Below, in pieces: positions 23,355 through 36,084 of a DNA stretch of 64,000 nucleotides. Numbering within the stretch: position 1 is the first letter of the stretch; every line of letters begins with the position of its first letter. Both the position numbers and the translations under genes were made by a program. This DNA is from Nissolia schottii. Lineage: Eukaryota > Streptophyta > Magnoliopsida > Fabales > Fabaceae. Where the stretch lies: contig QANU01058799.1 in assembly GCA_003254905.1 (NCBI GenBank), positions 147,165-211,164 of the forward strand. Reading direction: 5' to 3'. A model generated the notes under the pieces. That model saw only the letters and a list, made by a program, of their open reading frames with translations, ran no database searches and had not been told where the DNA came from.

Positions 23355-24685
23355 TTGTAACTCGAATTTTTTTTTAGTTGGAAGTCAATTTTAATTAACT
23401 TCCAATTTTTATATTTTTATAGTTGAAAGTCGATTAAATGGAGTTTCAAATTTTTTTTAGTTGGATCAATTTCTGTAGTATTATTGTCATTGATTTTTTT
23501 TCCTTCTTTGTCCAATCTTTTATTTCAATTCTAAAGAAATTTAATTTCATTTGATCCAAAAAAATTAATGCATAACTATTATGCTATTTTTCTTCTAAAT
23601 TCGATTAACATCTAAATCAATTTTAAAAATTAATTTAAGATGCAATCACATTGATTTGATTACTATTTCTTTATAAGATGAAAAAATAAATTCTCTAACT
23701 ATCCATCACATTGATTTTGTTTTTTTTTTCCACAATTAGAGATTTTGTTTTCCATAATAGAAAAATAAAATAATTTGGACAGTTAGATATTTTATTTTTT
23801 CATCTGTGATTGCATGTAAAATTAAGTTTTATCTCATTGATTTTTTTTTTTGCACAGTTAGTGGTTTTATTTTTTTCACAATTAGAGCTTTTATATATTT
23901 TCTATAATAGAAAAATAAAATAATTTGGACAGTTATAGATTTTATTTTTTCATCTAATAAAGAAATAGTAATAAAATCAATGTAATTGCATCTAAAATTA
24001 TTTTTTATCACATTGATTTTATTTTTTTCACAATTAGAGATTTTATTTTCCATAATAGAAAAATAAAATCAATGTCATGGACAGTTAGAGGTTTTACTCT
24101 TTTTTTTTCATCTGATAAAGAAATAGTAATCAAATCAATATGACGGCATCTAAAATTAATTTTTATCATATTGATTTTATTTTTTTCTACAGTTTGAGAT
24201 TTTATTTTCCATAATAGAAAGTTAGAGATTTTTTTTTCATCTGATAAAGAAATAATAATCAAATCAATGTGACTTCATTTATAATTAATTTTATCACATT
24301 TATTTTATTTTTTTCCATAGTTTCAATAACAGAAAAAATAAAATAGATTTTATTTTTTTCATCTAATAAAGAAATAATAATCAAATCATTGTGATTGCTT
24401 CTAAAATTAATTTTTTAAATTGATTTAGATGTTAATTGAATTTGGAAGAAAAATAGCATAGTAGTTATGTATTGAATTTTTGGATCAAATTAAATTAGTT
24501 TTCTTTAGAATAAAAATAAAAGATTAGACAAAGAAGGAAACAAAATCAATGACAATAATACTACAGAAGAACTATAAAAAACAATATAAAAAAATTTGGA
24601 AGTTAATTTAACTCGACTTCCAACTATAAAAAAAAATTAGAAGTCAATTTAAATCGACCTTCAACTAAAAAAATTGAATTACAAA
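23355..24685. mobile_element. Foldback-type element with ~330 bp inverted arms and repetitive core
   Basis: The left arm (about 23355-23690) is the reverse complement of the right arm (about 24370-24685). Examples are TTGTAACTCGAATT against AATTGAATTACAA at the tips, AGTTGGAAGTC against GACTTCCAACT, and CAATCTTTTATTT against AATAAAAGATTAG. The core (23690-24370) consists of four to five imperfect copies of a ~150 bp unit containing ACATTGATTTTATTTTTTTC and GAGATTTTATTTTCCATAAT. No transposase frame exists, so mobility would have to be supplied in trans. Confidence 0.7.
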
Positions 24686-26420
24686 AAAGTCGATTTAAAT
24701 TGACTCTCTTTATAAGATATTTAATTTAATTTGAAAACCACTTTTAAATTGGTTCATTTGAGTAATGGGATATATTCTTTATTTTATTGTGGTAAATTTT
24801 TCCCCGGTGGTGTATATTTGTGGCCTTACTAGAACAATTTTGTTTTGATCACACATTTGATGTCATAAATCAACAGGGTTACTATGGATTGGTATGCTTT
24901 CCATTAACTTTGCAGATTTCCTTTAGTATTTTGTACCTTATGCAACTTTAGCAATAGTAAAATATAGTAAAAAATGGTTTGCCACAATTTGGTTTCTTTT
25001 CTCTATTTTGTGTTGATCAGGCTCTATATCATGGAATATCTCTTTTCCCATATAAGGTTTTATTTTTTATTTTTTTTTAATCATAAATATTGGTTAATAT
25101 TTGTTTTTGATTATGTTGACGAAGCAACACTTGATTTTGTTAGTGATGGATTTTTCTGAGTTCTGTTTCCCGAGTGATGGATCCTAAATTAAAGCAAGGT
25201 TTCTTTTTAGCCTGTTAATCAATGACAACTATGTTTAGACTCTAAAATTTAAACCCTAAACTTTAAACCATACACGATCAAAATAAAATGTTGAAATGAA
25301 TTTATGTGTTCAAAAAAATAATTTATTATGTATTGCTTCAATAATGTAAAATCTAATAAGTTGATTGGACACTATTATACAAAAACTTAATCCCAATATA
25401 CAAAGCTGAATTTCAACTTTTGGAGTAGTTATGACCTCCGAAAAGCAATTGGTGAAGCAACCAGTGTCAATCTACCTTACTAGAGTCAAGTTCTATTGCC
25501 ATATAAAATTGAAAAAACACCCTAATTTTTCTCCACCTAAAAGCACGTTTATGTTGTGCATAACGCTCATGTTAGATTAATCACTCTACTGAAGCAAACC
25601 CAATAATAAGAATCAGAAAATTTAATCCAAAATTACATTACACCAAGTTGAACTTGGCTATAGTAGTGCCATTTCTTCATCTTAGAAGCCCAAAATGTAG
25701 AGGAGATCATGATGGATTGGAGGCACTGAAGATTGTGGTGGGTGAAAGCATGAGTGCAAGACCACTTGACAGAGTGGAACAGGATCATGGTGGCGATAGA
25801 AATGGGTCATCTGAAACACTATGATAGTGGCAACATCAGTAGGAACAACTTTGGCCAAGCGAGGGAAATTATGTTAGCGATGATTTAAGATCTGGAACAG
25901 TTTTTTATACATGGTAGCATGACATGGTGGAGATCAAACATCGTTCCCTGGCATCCCACAACCTCTATGTCGATCGTATCACGATAGATCTCAAGCGGTG
26001 GATACATGGAGGAGCACGAGGCTGCACGACCTCCATGTCCACAGCAACAAAGCATATGAGGCAGCAACACTCAAGCAGAGGGAATTGGACTTGGTCTTGA
26101 GGAAGAAGTTAAGGGAAAGGCGGGGGTTGTTCTTTGATGCGAGAGCGATTTGGAAAAAAATGTGAGTGGTTGAAGCCGTTGTGGCATAAAGAATGGATGG
26201 TGCTCAAACGTGACGTGGAGCGTCTGTACATAAAGATGGAGATCGTATGAGTCTTTGGGAGGCTAAGCTTGTGTTGGGAATGGAAAAGAGGAAGAAGGGT
26301 GGGTTCGTGATACAAAATTTCTGTAGTTAGTATATCACATCGTACAAGTAATAAATGTCAACATTTAGATCTCAAGTTATCAAACCTACAAGGATAATAT
26401 TATACCATATTTTCAATTGA
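24686..26420. other. Intergenic spacer, no gene recognised
   Basis: Short frames at 24974-25159, 25885-26070 and 26109-26315 match no family I know and have no supporting structure. 25660-26330 is less AT-rich than its surroundings and could be old repeat or decayed coding DNA. It ends at the left breakpoint of the segmental duplication. Confidence 0.4.
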
Positions 26421-27548
26421 CAAATAACACAAATTGAATTGATTAAAATGATTCTGTGGAAAAATGGTTCAGTTGCAAGATATTAAAATAAACAATCATT
26501 TAAAAGAACTAAAAGTAAGAAACTCATAAAAATGGGAGAAGACGCTAGGACAATTGATTTCACTTATTCTTGACTCAGTTATTTTAGAGTTGTTTCTCAA
26601 TTAACAATTTATCTAGATAATGGTCAGGATTTATATCCTAATCATAAGTCTCTCTCGAGGTCAAACAATTTTCTTCTTCTAGACCGAGTACCTAATCTCT
26701 TAGTGCATACTAGCCTATTTGAAGCCTGAACAATTTGTGAATTCTCCACACATAACCACACAATCTACACAAATTATCTCTAATCTTATGCTAGCCTATG
26801 GTTTATACAACAAAAACACTCTCATGTTCCATCTCACAAATTGCACACAAGATATCCAATCAATTAAATGGTTGTGAATCATTCAAAAGCATTAAACATA
26901 GTTATAGAAACTTAAAAAAACATCAATTGGAATTGGGTAACAACAGTCATCTAAAGTAACGTCATAGTCAAATGTTACATTAATACCCTAGCAAAGAACT
27001 TGGTTCATGATGAAAGAAGAATAACAAAAAAGAAAAACTAGAGAGAACAAGAAAAGAACAAGCCAAGAGTAATCGCCGGTTGAGATTTGACGACATGGGC
27101 TTGTGTCGCTCTCATGTTGCACCTCGACGACATCAATCCTACCTCGTTTTCTCCTGTAAGGCTGCCTCTTTGTGTCTTGTCACCCATTCTCTGAATAATT
27201 GAAACAATTTTTTGGTTCTGTTTTAATTGCCCTTGGTCCAAAATTACAAAAAGGGGTTTCTGATTTATTTATTTAATTTCCCTTTAGTGCTCTTAAAAGT
27301 TCAGTTCTGGAGCTTTTGTCCCTCCTGATTTGCATTGTGATGTAAAAATGCTATAACTTTATTACAGAAGTCCAAATGACGCGATTCAAGTCTCCAAATA
27401 ATGCTAAGAAGGCCAACCTTATAGTTGTAGCTAATTCGATATTCGTCCATTCTCAAGGTAAAAACCTAGTGACAAAGTCAGAGTGCAACCATTTTTGCAT
27501 TTCATTGGAGCCCCTTTTTGCTCAATCTTTTCCCTAAGGCCCTTATTC

Positions 27549-27805
27549 TTGAAAATCAATGAACAAACACTTAAAATCATCCTAAAATGTATGAAATGAT
27601 CTTAAAACTATATGCAAAAACTAAGCAAAATAACTCTCATTGGAGAGTTATCATTTGGAATGGAGAAAAGAGGAGTNTTGAAAATCAATGAACATACACT
27701 TAAAATCATCCTAAAATGTATGAAATGATCTTAAAACTATATGCAAAAACTAAGCAAAATAACTCTCATTGGAGAGTTATCATTTGGAATGGAGAAAAGA
27801 GGAGT
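27549..27805. repeat. 128 bp direct repeat around a single N
   Basis: Bases 27549-27676 and 27678-27805 are nearly identical (I see one difference, GAACAAACAC against GAACATACAC) and are separated only by the N at 27677. The collinear place in copy B (about 35087-35215) has one copy. This looks like two overlapping contig ends that were joined without being merged. Confidence 0.85.
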
Positions 27806-28704
27806 TTGGGATGTGACAACAAGTCAACAAATAAGTTGATGTGTCGGATGCAAATAGAGATAAAAATCATATATTATAAATAGATAGATAAATAGTGTCT
27901 TCCGAGAGGGAGTAGGCACTAAAGAAACCTTGGAATGTATACTTATTTTTAGTTCAAAATAACTTAAAATAACTATTAAAAGGAACTATTGTCTAAAAGC
28001 AGTTAAATATGCACTAATTTTGTGCTTAGTGGATCTACAGAACTCTATACTTTGCAAGCAATCTAGAAAAATTTGGAATGCTTGCCATGGTGAAGTCACA
28101 TATATCATTAGAATTTCGCTTATGAAGGTCATAGTTTTATAGTAGAAAACAAAACTTTCGAAGTGGCAAGAGCTCTATGGTTGGCAATGGCGTGCTACAC
28201 TGCTACTTGATTGCTCTTGCGAATGTTAACTCTGCTTTGCTTTAGCAATAGAGCTAATTTCCAATACTATAGTCACACACTGACAAAGCTTCATGAAAAT
28301 AAACAACCATGTACATAGTTACATGAACACAAAGCTAAGTGAGTAGACAATCTCCCTGAAAACAAAATTTCCCGTTAATCTTTCATTTTGCACTTTTGTT
28401 TCCTAACCAGAAACCAACCTGTGTTGGGGTTAGGGAAATGTAATCAGAATCCTGAATCATTGAAACACACGACACATGAAAATGTTGTTAAATAATAGAT
28501 ACGGTCAATCCAATGCTTGATAGTCATACCCAAATCACTCAACGTTTGTGAAAAACATCATCATAACAATATATTAAACAAAGGCGGCATTCACACGAAC
28601 ATAAATAAATCAAGCTTAACATTCTATATGGCTAGTAGTTGAGTCTAGATAGCAGTGCAAGCAACAACAAAAATTCTATATGGCAATTCTTTTCGAACCA
28701 AACT

Positions 28705-30657
28705 CTAGTCTTCCTTGGCCATCTCAACTGTCGTATCAGCTGTCTTCTCTGGTTCATTTAAGCCAGATGACGAAGATACAAGTGTTTCCACGGGAACTTT
28801 AGCTACATCGCGACGTACTCCAATATCAGAAACCAAACGGAGAGCACAGTACATGCCACAACCAACCAATGCCAAACTGCTAACACTGGTGGTCATAAAA
28901 CGAAGCGGTGAAGAAAATACAGCATTAGCAGCAGCCAGGTAAGATGCAGCTTGCCCACTTCGGCCTACACTGAAGCTTGTGAATACAAGCAGACCTGTTT
29001 TGCAGTAAATCGCAAAGTCTTCACAGTTATTGTTGAAAATATTGTAGCCCCCAAATCCATTTTCAAGAAGAAACAAAGCACGGTGGAGGACATCTTCAGC
29101 TGGATCAGAAGGAGCACGGGTGCAGGTACCTCCTCGAGCTTTGGCTAGAAAAAATGCAGATGAGACACCGTACTCAAAGAGGTATAGATTACCACCATTA
29201 AGAAAACAATCCAAACAGGAAGAAATGACGCCATCTTTGTTGGTTTGGTCACCACATCTTGGGCACGGATTGTCAGGATTACTTGGGGGAGATGAACTAA
29301 CAAGGAAACGATCCAGAGCAGTTCCAGTTCCAATTTCTTGGCCTGCTCCCCTGGTGAAGTGGATCACCATCCCATCACCAACATATATTCCTGGTATCTT
29401 GCACAAAAGCAGTAAGCAAAACCAATATGTTCAGCATCATGGATAAGATAAAACGAAAGCATAGGCAACCAGTCCAATTCAAGTTTTTAAGTCTCAAAAA
29501 ATATGCATAGGGCTAAAGCACACAAGAAGATCACTGGCAACTTACTATGTATGAATCTGGTCAAAATGCTTATTGATTCTAGAATTATTGCCAGTGGTAT
29601 CTTTCTTGTTCAGAAGTTCTCTTTATACAGAGTCTAAGTTTTGCCTTACTCCCTCCCTGACAAAAAAGAGCCACACACATATACAGATTGCTAGCCAATA
29701 ATTTTTCGCCCCAGCTAGTCAGTCCTTTAACAAAAATTTACTGGCCTCAAAATGCATTCGACCTCAGGATTATCTGTCCTTATTGATGTTCAAATAATTG
29801 CCTAATATCAGTAGGTTGCACAATCCATGCAACTTTGCAGTTGGCACTGGGCAGTGTTAGTTTCCACTTTCCACATTATCAAATGTCAAATACAACATTG
29901 GCTTGCAATAATAGCTAAACTAAGTTGAAGTATTTAACTTCTATGATATATTTGTCCATATGTAGAAGCTTTAAAAGTCCTGATACCCTATACTTCCATC
30001 CCTCCAATATTTATAAGGAACAAACAGCACAATAAAGATACAAAATCTGAAAGATTAGCCAAAACTGGTCATACAAATAAATAAGTCACACACAGTTGGT
30101 TTACCTCAAAACATCCAGGAAATGACACTGATCACTAAGAACTTCCGAGCTTCTGAATGTAGAACATGAAATTAGATCATAACCATGGCACTAAAAATTG
30201 CCATCAGGTTCCAATGCTTATTTTGTTTAAATACCTTATCAAACATCCAAGTGACCCCAATGAAAAAATTAAGACAGTCAACAAGTAAGAGTTAACTCAT
30301 TAAATCTTGGCACATTAATGACCAAATGTACTGACTTAAAAAGGTAGACAAACATGGACACCACGCCACACCTCACACTCGCGTATCATGAAATCACATT
30401 CCAAACTAAATAATTCTCACCCAAAGGAATAGGAAAAAAGATAAAACACAAATCAATTTCAAATTTGCTGATACAAACACAGAATGATAAAAGAAAAAAA
30501 TTTAAAAAAAATAAAAAAAAAATAGAAAAGGGGAGAAGAAGAAGAAGAAGAAGAAGAAGAGACCGTGATGGGCATAGATGTATGCTTGTCTCCAGGAGTA
30601 GATGTGGTCACCGGGCTTCAGTTGTTCCTTTTCGATCTTATTGGAAAGCACTCCCAT
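28705..30657 (-). CDS. LRAT/NC-domain protein, paralog A
   Basis: Two exons, complement(28705..29390, 30564..30657), give 259 aa. Exon 1 (MGVLSNKIEKEQLKPGDHIY..) ends CATCACG|GT and exon 2 resumes after CCAG, restoring HHGIYVGDG. The family is the plant 'NC domain' group of LRAT-like proteins, a papain-like fold related to NlpC/P60. The His of HHGIY (about 31), His42 and Cys154 in NNNCEDFA are the probable catalytic set. A Cys cluster (PCPRCGD..SCLDCF) and FEYGVS are shared with the plant family. The C-terminal part has a hydrophobic stretch (about 181-215) that may anchor the protein in a membrane. Substrate is unknown: some relatives are lipid acyltransferases or phospholipases, but this is not shown here. 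The ~1.17 kb intron starts beside a (GAA)n tract. A close paralog lies at 36085-38024. Confidence 0.88.
30533..30561. repeat. (GAA)n microsatellite at the exon 1 donor of LRAT gene A
   Basis: About nine GAA units lie just inside the intron; the collinear tract in copy B (about 37914-37928) is shorter. On the transcribed minus strand this is a pyrimidine-rich (TTC)n beginning two bases after the GT donor. Confidence 0.85.
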
Positions 30658-31549
30658 TTCACCCTAATTCCCTGTTTGGTTGTTTCTGTGCTTGCTTGGT
30701 GTTAACGATTCACAAACAACATAATCAGATTCTCTCTCTTTCTCTTTCTCTTTTGAATCCCAAACGCAATAGTGAAAATGGCGTTTTTTCTTCCTTAGCC
30801 TGTACGCAACGCGCGAGCATCTCGGATTATTCTGATTTAGATTTATATTCCCCCTGTCGGTGATTTATGTTCCCCATGCCATTTTCATTGTTTAACTTTT
30901 TTATTAAGTTCAAATTAAAGTTGGTAACTACTCATTCCGCTAGAAATTATATGTTAGTTTAGCCCAAAAAATAAAATAAAATTAATTATCTATTATTTTC
31001 ACTTTTTTAGATAATATTTATTGTTAAGTGTTGAATTATGCTCTTAATTTATTTTCTTGAAAAATGTTAAGTAATATTATATTATATATAATAAGGATAA
31101 TTTAATAAAAATATTCTTTAAATTACTCTTAATTTAAAGTTTTTTAATATTCGTGTATTTAGCTAAAACGACATATAATTCAAGACGAATGGAGTAAGAT
31201 TAATGTTAACCTAGTAAAAAATCTGGTTTAGAGTAAAATAAACTCCCATTCCTATGAAAGATACTCTAATTACACAACCTTCCTCTTTATTTCTAAAACA
31301 ATTTAGTCTAAAATGCTTTATTGATTGAAATTTACATGTATATTTACTAAGTTACCCATTATACAAAAGTATATTTTGTTTTGTACATTTTTACATTTTA
31401 TTGTTATCCAATTATAAACCGACATATCAACGTGACACACTCACTACTTGAAAGATCATCAGACGATTGTGTAAAAAATTTTACACTGTGCATCAAAATC
31501 TCTTTTATTAACTAGTGTCAATATTTTCTTTAGATTTTTTTTATTATTT

Positions 31550-32640
31550 TAATTATTCAAAATTATATTTATTAAAATAATTTCTTCTTTATAAATTCTT
31601 AAGAGTTAATATACTAATATATGTGACATAATTTTTATTAAAATTATTTAATTCTCATCTAATAATTTTGAAAAATATTGATTTATTATAAAATTGAAAT
31701 TTTATTTTCATTTTAGTAAATTACAATAAAAATATTTTATTAACATTCATTTTTAATATTAATTATTATGTATTATAGACAAATAAAATAATATTGAAAA
31801 AAATAAAATTGTAAATATTGTTATTAAAATTAAATATGTAGAACTATTGATAAAACATTATAAGAGTCAATTGGATAATGATAAAAGTGTGTCAAAATCA
31901 ATCTCTCGTAATTTTATAATGATCGTTAAAATAATTATATTAAAATTTAAATATTATTATTAACAAAACTTGAATCTAATAATAGTTGTTTGTCCACAGT
32001 TCAAACTTAGAAAAGACCTACATTCAAATGAACTTACTTCCGTAGAAAAGATACATTTAAAAACGATAATGGGATAACATATGAATTAATATATTGATGG
32101 AATATTGAAATTAATTTTGAATAAATTAAGCAAATATAAATAGATGAGTTTGATTGTTATTGATTCTCATCTAATAAATTCGTTCTATATGTGTATTATT
32201 ATTATTATTTTTTTTACTAAGATGGAGCAAAAGGCCAGAAAAACAAGCAAACTAAGAAACATCAACATGGTGGGGGCATAAGGGCCCCGACAGAATCAGA
32301 AAAGAAAATAAAATAAAAGAAAAGGAAAAGAAAAAAGAAAAAAAAAACCTAAGGGGGGAGGGGGTGTTTGTGATAAGAACATGTATCCAGAATTTGGTTG
32401 ATGCTGGTAGCCGGGTCGTTTTCAACGATTACTTTCCTAAAGTTGTAGGTTCAAGCAATTTACAGTGCCAGGTTTCCTCAACGAGCTCTATCCGTGTTAA
32501 TTTTGATCCAATCACTAGGTGGGGGAATCCATTTCAAATCCACTCTAGACTCCGAGGATCAATTTCCAGGCCCATAATGGGAGATCAATTATTTTTATTT
32601 ATATAATAAGATTTAATAGAATAATAGTGTAAAATAATTA
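31550..32640. mobile_element. Copy-A-specific ~1.1 kb segment, unclassified insertion
   Basis: The collinear point in copy B (about 38850) passes directly from TTTTTTAATTATTCATAATT to the sequence found after 32640. The extra DNA includes an AT-rich part and, at 32200-32580, a purine-rich stretch (GATGGAGCAAAAGGCC, then AAAGAAAAGG) followed by 200 bases of mixed composition. It could be a retroposon fragment. No inverted ends or clean target duplication were found, so deletion from B is also possible. Confidence 0.4.
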
Positions 32641-32872
32641 AACTAATTATGCATAATCATTAAACTCATAAATAATTATGTAATAATAATTCATTAAAAT
32701 ATAAATAGAAAAAATTATGTACATGGATATGGTACAATACTGCAATATATAGAATCTTTGAGTTGGATTTTAGTTTAGTTTTGAAAAAATGTCATGATAG
32801 GAAGTAAATTTGGTTCTTTCTTTGGGAGCTTTCCAAGCCGCTAACAGTGATGTCAACTTCACAATTATTATT

Positions 32873-33057
32873 ACCAACGGGAGTTGGTCCAAGTGGTAAG
32901 CGGCTTGGTATCACTTAAGCAAGGTCCCGAGTTCGAGACCTTGTGTACGCAGTTATTCCCGCTGGGAGACTCACCTGCCATAGCCAGGTGCGCGACGCGG
33001 GTCGACCCAGATTAGTCAAGGCTAAGCCTTAGATACTGGGCAGACAACCTAAAAAAA
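32873..33057 (+). mobile_element. tRNA-derived SINE insertion, absent from copy B
   Basis: ~185 bp element with a tRNA-like head: GGTCCAAGTGGTAAGCGG (A-box region) and GGTCCCGAGTTCGAGACC (contains the B-box GTTCGAGAC). It ends in a short A-run (CTAAAAAAAC). Flanks are near-duplicates (ACTTCACAATTATTA before, ACTTACAATTGTTAC after), while the empty site in copy B reads AACTTCACAATTGTTAC. All expected hallmarks of a short interspersed element are therefore present. It would be moved in trans by LINE machinery. Confidence 0.85.
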
Positions 33058-33540
33058 CTTACAATTGTTACTTTGCATCGTACACCTTTTACGTAGCATC
33101 CAAGATTTCTTGTTCATGTGTTGATGTATTAATTTTTATACGAGTAATTATATTACAATAACAATTATTTAGGACAATTTTAAGACAAACACACTTATAT
33201 ACATGTAAGGTTCACTTTGAACTTTTTTATAACAAACCCTCACTTTTGTGAATATTAATTATCTCAAAATTATCTATTTAAATTTTTATTCTATCATTTC
33301 TTTTTTTTATATTTTAATTTTTAAATACTTTTTTTCTCTTATTCCATTCATTTGATCAAGCCGTGAATTTTTTTTGTTTGGGGTTAAAATACAAATTATT
33401 GCTTCAATTTTAATACATACACATTCTATTTTTTGATATTTGAAATGATATAGTTTGTTCTTTTAAAATTTGTCAGTAGAGTATAAAATTCTTTGACTTC
33501 AAATGTGATCTAAATAATTACTACAAAATTGTTTAGTGTT

Positions 33541-33909
33541 ATGGACTAGTGGAACTCACCTTACCCACTTGCACTCGCCAGCCTAAGAGGAGAGCTTCAA
33601 GCGCTCGAATGGAGAGGAGGTCACATCATAGGATCAGGAGGAGAGCAGTCCATAGGGCGCGCTCAAGGCCACGTGCCCAAGGCCTAGGACTTGACCTAGT
33701 CCAACCCAGCCAAGGAAAGAGTAAAGCAACCTCCTCAATGTTACAAATGGACTACATAACCAAATCCGAGATAAGCGGGGTAAGATAAACCTTCGAGATA
33801 AGGGAAAACAACTAATTGAGTTACCCACACTCTATCTCAAACTAATCAAACTAATTCACCTATAAAAGCACATGACCTTAATTCATCAGGTATCACTCAT
33901 TCACACTCT
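33541..33909 (+). mobile_element. Truncated gypsy-type LTR at the end of copy A
   Basis: Matches the first ~370 bases of the LTR at 39542, starting TGTTATGGACTAGTGG. It is cut at CACTCTC exactly where copy B begins. The frame at 33549-33788 is LTR sequence read in one frame, not a gene. Confidence 0.7.
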
Positions 33910-34832
33910 CGAGTAACACAAATTGAATTGATTAAAATGATTCTGTGGAAAAAATGGTTCAGTTGCAAGATATTAAAATAAACAATCATTTAAAAAAATT
34001 AAAAGTAAGAAACTCATAAAAATGGGAGAAGATGCTAGGACAATTGATTTCACTTATTCTTGACACAGTTATTTTAGAGTTGTTTTTCAATTAACAATTT
34101 ATCTAGATAATGGTCGGGATTTCTATCCTAATCACAAGTCTTTCTCAAGGTCAAACAATTTTCTTCTTCTAGACCGAGTACCTAATCTCTTAGTGCATAC
34201 TAGCCTATTTGAAGCCTAAACAATTTGTGAATTCTCCACACATAACCACACAACCTGCACAAATTATCTCTAATCTTATACTAGCCTATGGTTTATACAA
34301 CAAAAACACTCTCATGTTCCTTCTCACGAATTGCACGCAAGATATCCAAACAATTAAATGGTTGTGAATCATTCAAAGGCATTAAGCATAGTTATAGAAA
34401 CTTAAAAAAGCATCAATTGGAAGTGGGTAACAACAGTCATCTAAAGTAACGTCATAGTCAAATGTTACATTAATACCCTAGCAATGCACTTGGTTCATGA
34501 CGAAAGAAGAATAACAAAAAAGAAAAACTAGAGAGAACAAGGAAAGAACAAGCCATGAGGAATCACCAGTTGAGATTTGACGACATGGGCTTGTGTCGCT
34601 CTCGCGTTGCACCTCGACGACATCAATCCTACCTCGTTCTCTTCTGTAATGCTGGCTCTTTGTGTCTTGTCGCCCATTCTCTAAACGATTGAAACATTTT
34701 TTTTTTGGTTTTGTTTTAATTGCCCTTGGTCCAAAATTACAAAAAGGAGTTTCTGATTAATTTTTTTTTCAAATCTTCAGCGCACTACTTGAGTAGTGCT
34801 CTTAAAAGTTCATTTCTGCAGCTTTTGTCCCT

Positions 34833-34850
34833 GCACTACTCGAGTAGTGC
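34833..34850. repeat. Perfect 18 bp palindrome
   Basis: GCACTACTCGAGTAGTGC is its own reverse complement. An imperfect sister (one mismatch) lies 51 bases upstream at 34782-34799. Copy A has neither in full: it reads TTTGTCCCTCCTGA where B has the second palindrome. Confidence 0.9.
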
Positions 34851-36084
34851 CTCCTGATTTGCATTGTGATGTAAAAATGCTATAACTTTATTATAGAAGT
34901 CTAAATGACGCGATTCAAGTCTTCAAATAATGCTAAGAAGGAGATCTTCAACCTTGTAGTTGTAGCTAATTCGATATTCGTCCATTCTCAAGGTAAAAAC
35001 CTAGTGACAAAGTCAGAGTGCAACCATTTTCGCATTTCATTAGAGCCCTTTTTTGCTCAATCTTTTCCCTAAGGCCCTTATTCTTGAAAATCAATGAACA
35101 AACACTTAAAATTATCCTAAAATGTATGAAATGATCTTAAAACTATATGCAAAAACTAAACAAAATAACTCTCATTAGAGAGTTATCATTTGAAATGGAG
35201 AAAAGAGGAGTTTGGAAAGTGATAACAAGTCAACAAATAAGTTGATGTGTCGGATGCAAATAGAGGTATTAAAAATCATATATTATAAATAGATAGATAA
35301 ATAGTGTGTCTTCCGAGGGGGAGTAGGCACTAAAGAAACCTTGGAAGGTATACTTATTTTTAGTTCAAAATAACTTAAAATAACTATTAAAAGGAACTAT
35401 CGTCTAAAGCAGTTATGAAATATGCACTAGTTTTGTGCTTAGTGGATCTACAGAACTCTATGCTTTGCAAGTAATCTAGAAAAATTTGGAATGCTTGCCA
35501 TGATGAATTCACATATATCATTAGAATTCCGCTTATGAAGGTCATCGTTTTATAGCGGAAAACAAAACTTTCCAAGTCGCAAGAGGTTTATGGTTGGCAA
35601 TCTACACTGCTAATTGATTGGTCTTGCGAATGTTAACACTGCTTTGCTTTAGCAATAGAGCTAATTTCCAATACTATAGTCACACACTGACAAAGCTTCA
35701 TGAAAATAAACAACCATGTACATGGTTACATAAACACAAAGCTAAGTGACTAGACATTCTCCCTGAAAAGCAAAATTTTCCGTTAATCTTTCATTTGACA
35801 CTCTTTTCCTAACCAGAAATCAACCTGTGTTGGGGTCACGGAAATGTAATCAGAATCCTGAATCATTGCAACACACGACACATGAATGTTGTTAAATAAT
35901 AGATACGGTCAATCCAATGCTTGATAATCATACCCAAATCACTGAACGTCTGTGAAAAACAACATCATAACAATATATTAAACAAAGAAGGCATTCACAC
36001 AAACATAAATAAATCAAGCTTAACATTTTATATGGCTAGTAGTTGAGTCTAGATACCAGTGCAAGCAACAATTTCGACCAAACT

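Larger units (their letters stand above)
26421..33909. repeat. Segmental duplication, copy A (~7.5 kb)
   Basis: Starts CAAATAACACAAATTGAATT at 26421 and is collinear with 33910-39919. It contains repeat-like sequence (26427-27850), the LRAT-domain gene A (28705-30657), spacer with two copy-specific insertions (about 31550-32640 and a SINE at about 32873-33057) and a truncated gypsy LTR (33541-33909). Identity is high over long stretches, including introns. Confidence 0.9.

Noticed and set aside
23829..24262. Lys/Ile-rich small proteins
   Set aside because: They are readings of the repeated AT-rich core of the foldback element.
28715..29446. Antisense frames opposite the LRAT genes (also 36500-36826)
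   Set aside because: Shadows of the conserved coding exon on the other strand; no independent support.
32881..32960. tRNA gene
   Set aside because: The A- and B-box-like motifs belong to a SINE head. No cloverleaf with acceptor stem is formed, and the element has an A tail and target duplication.
33549..33788. 79-aa Arg-rich protein, also at 39553-39792
   Set aside because: Both are the same gypsy LTR read in one frame. Conservation reflects the segmental duplication, not coding constraint.
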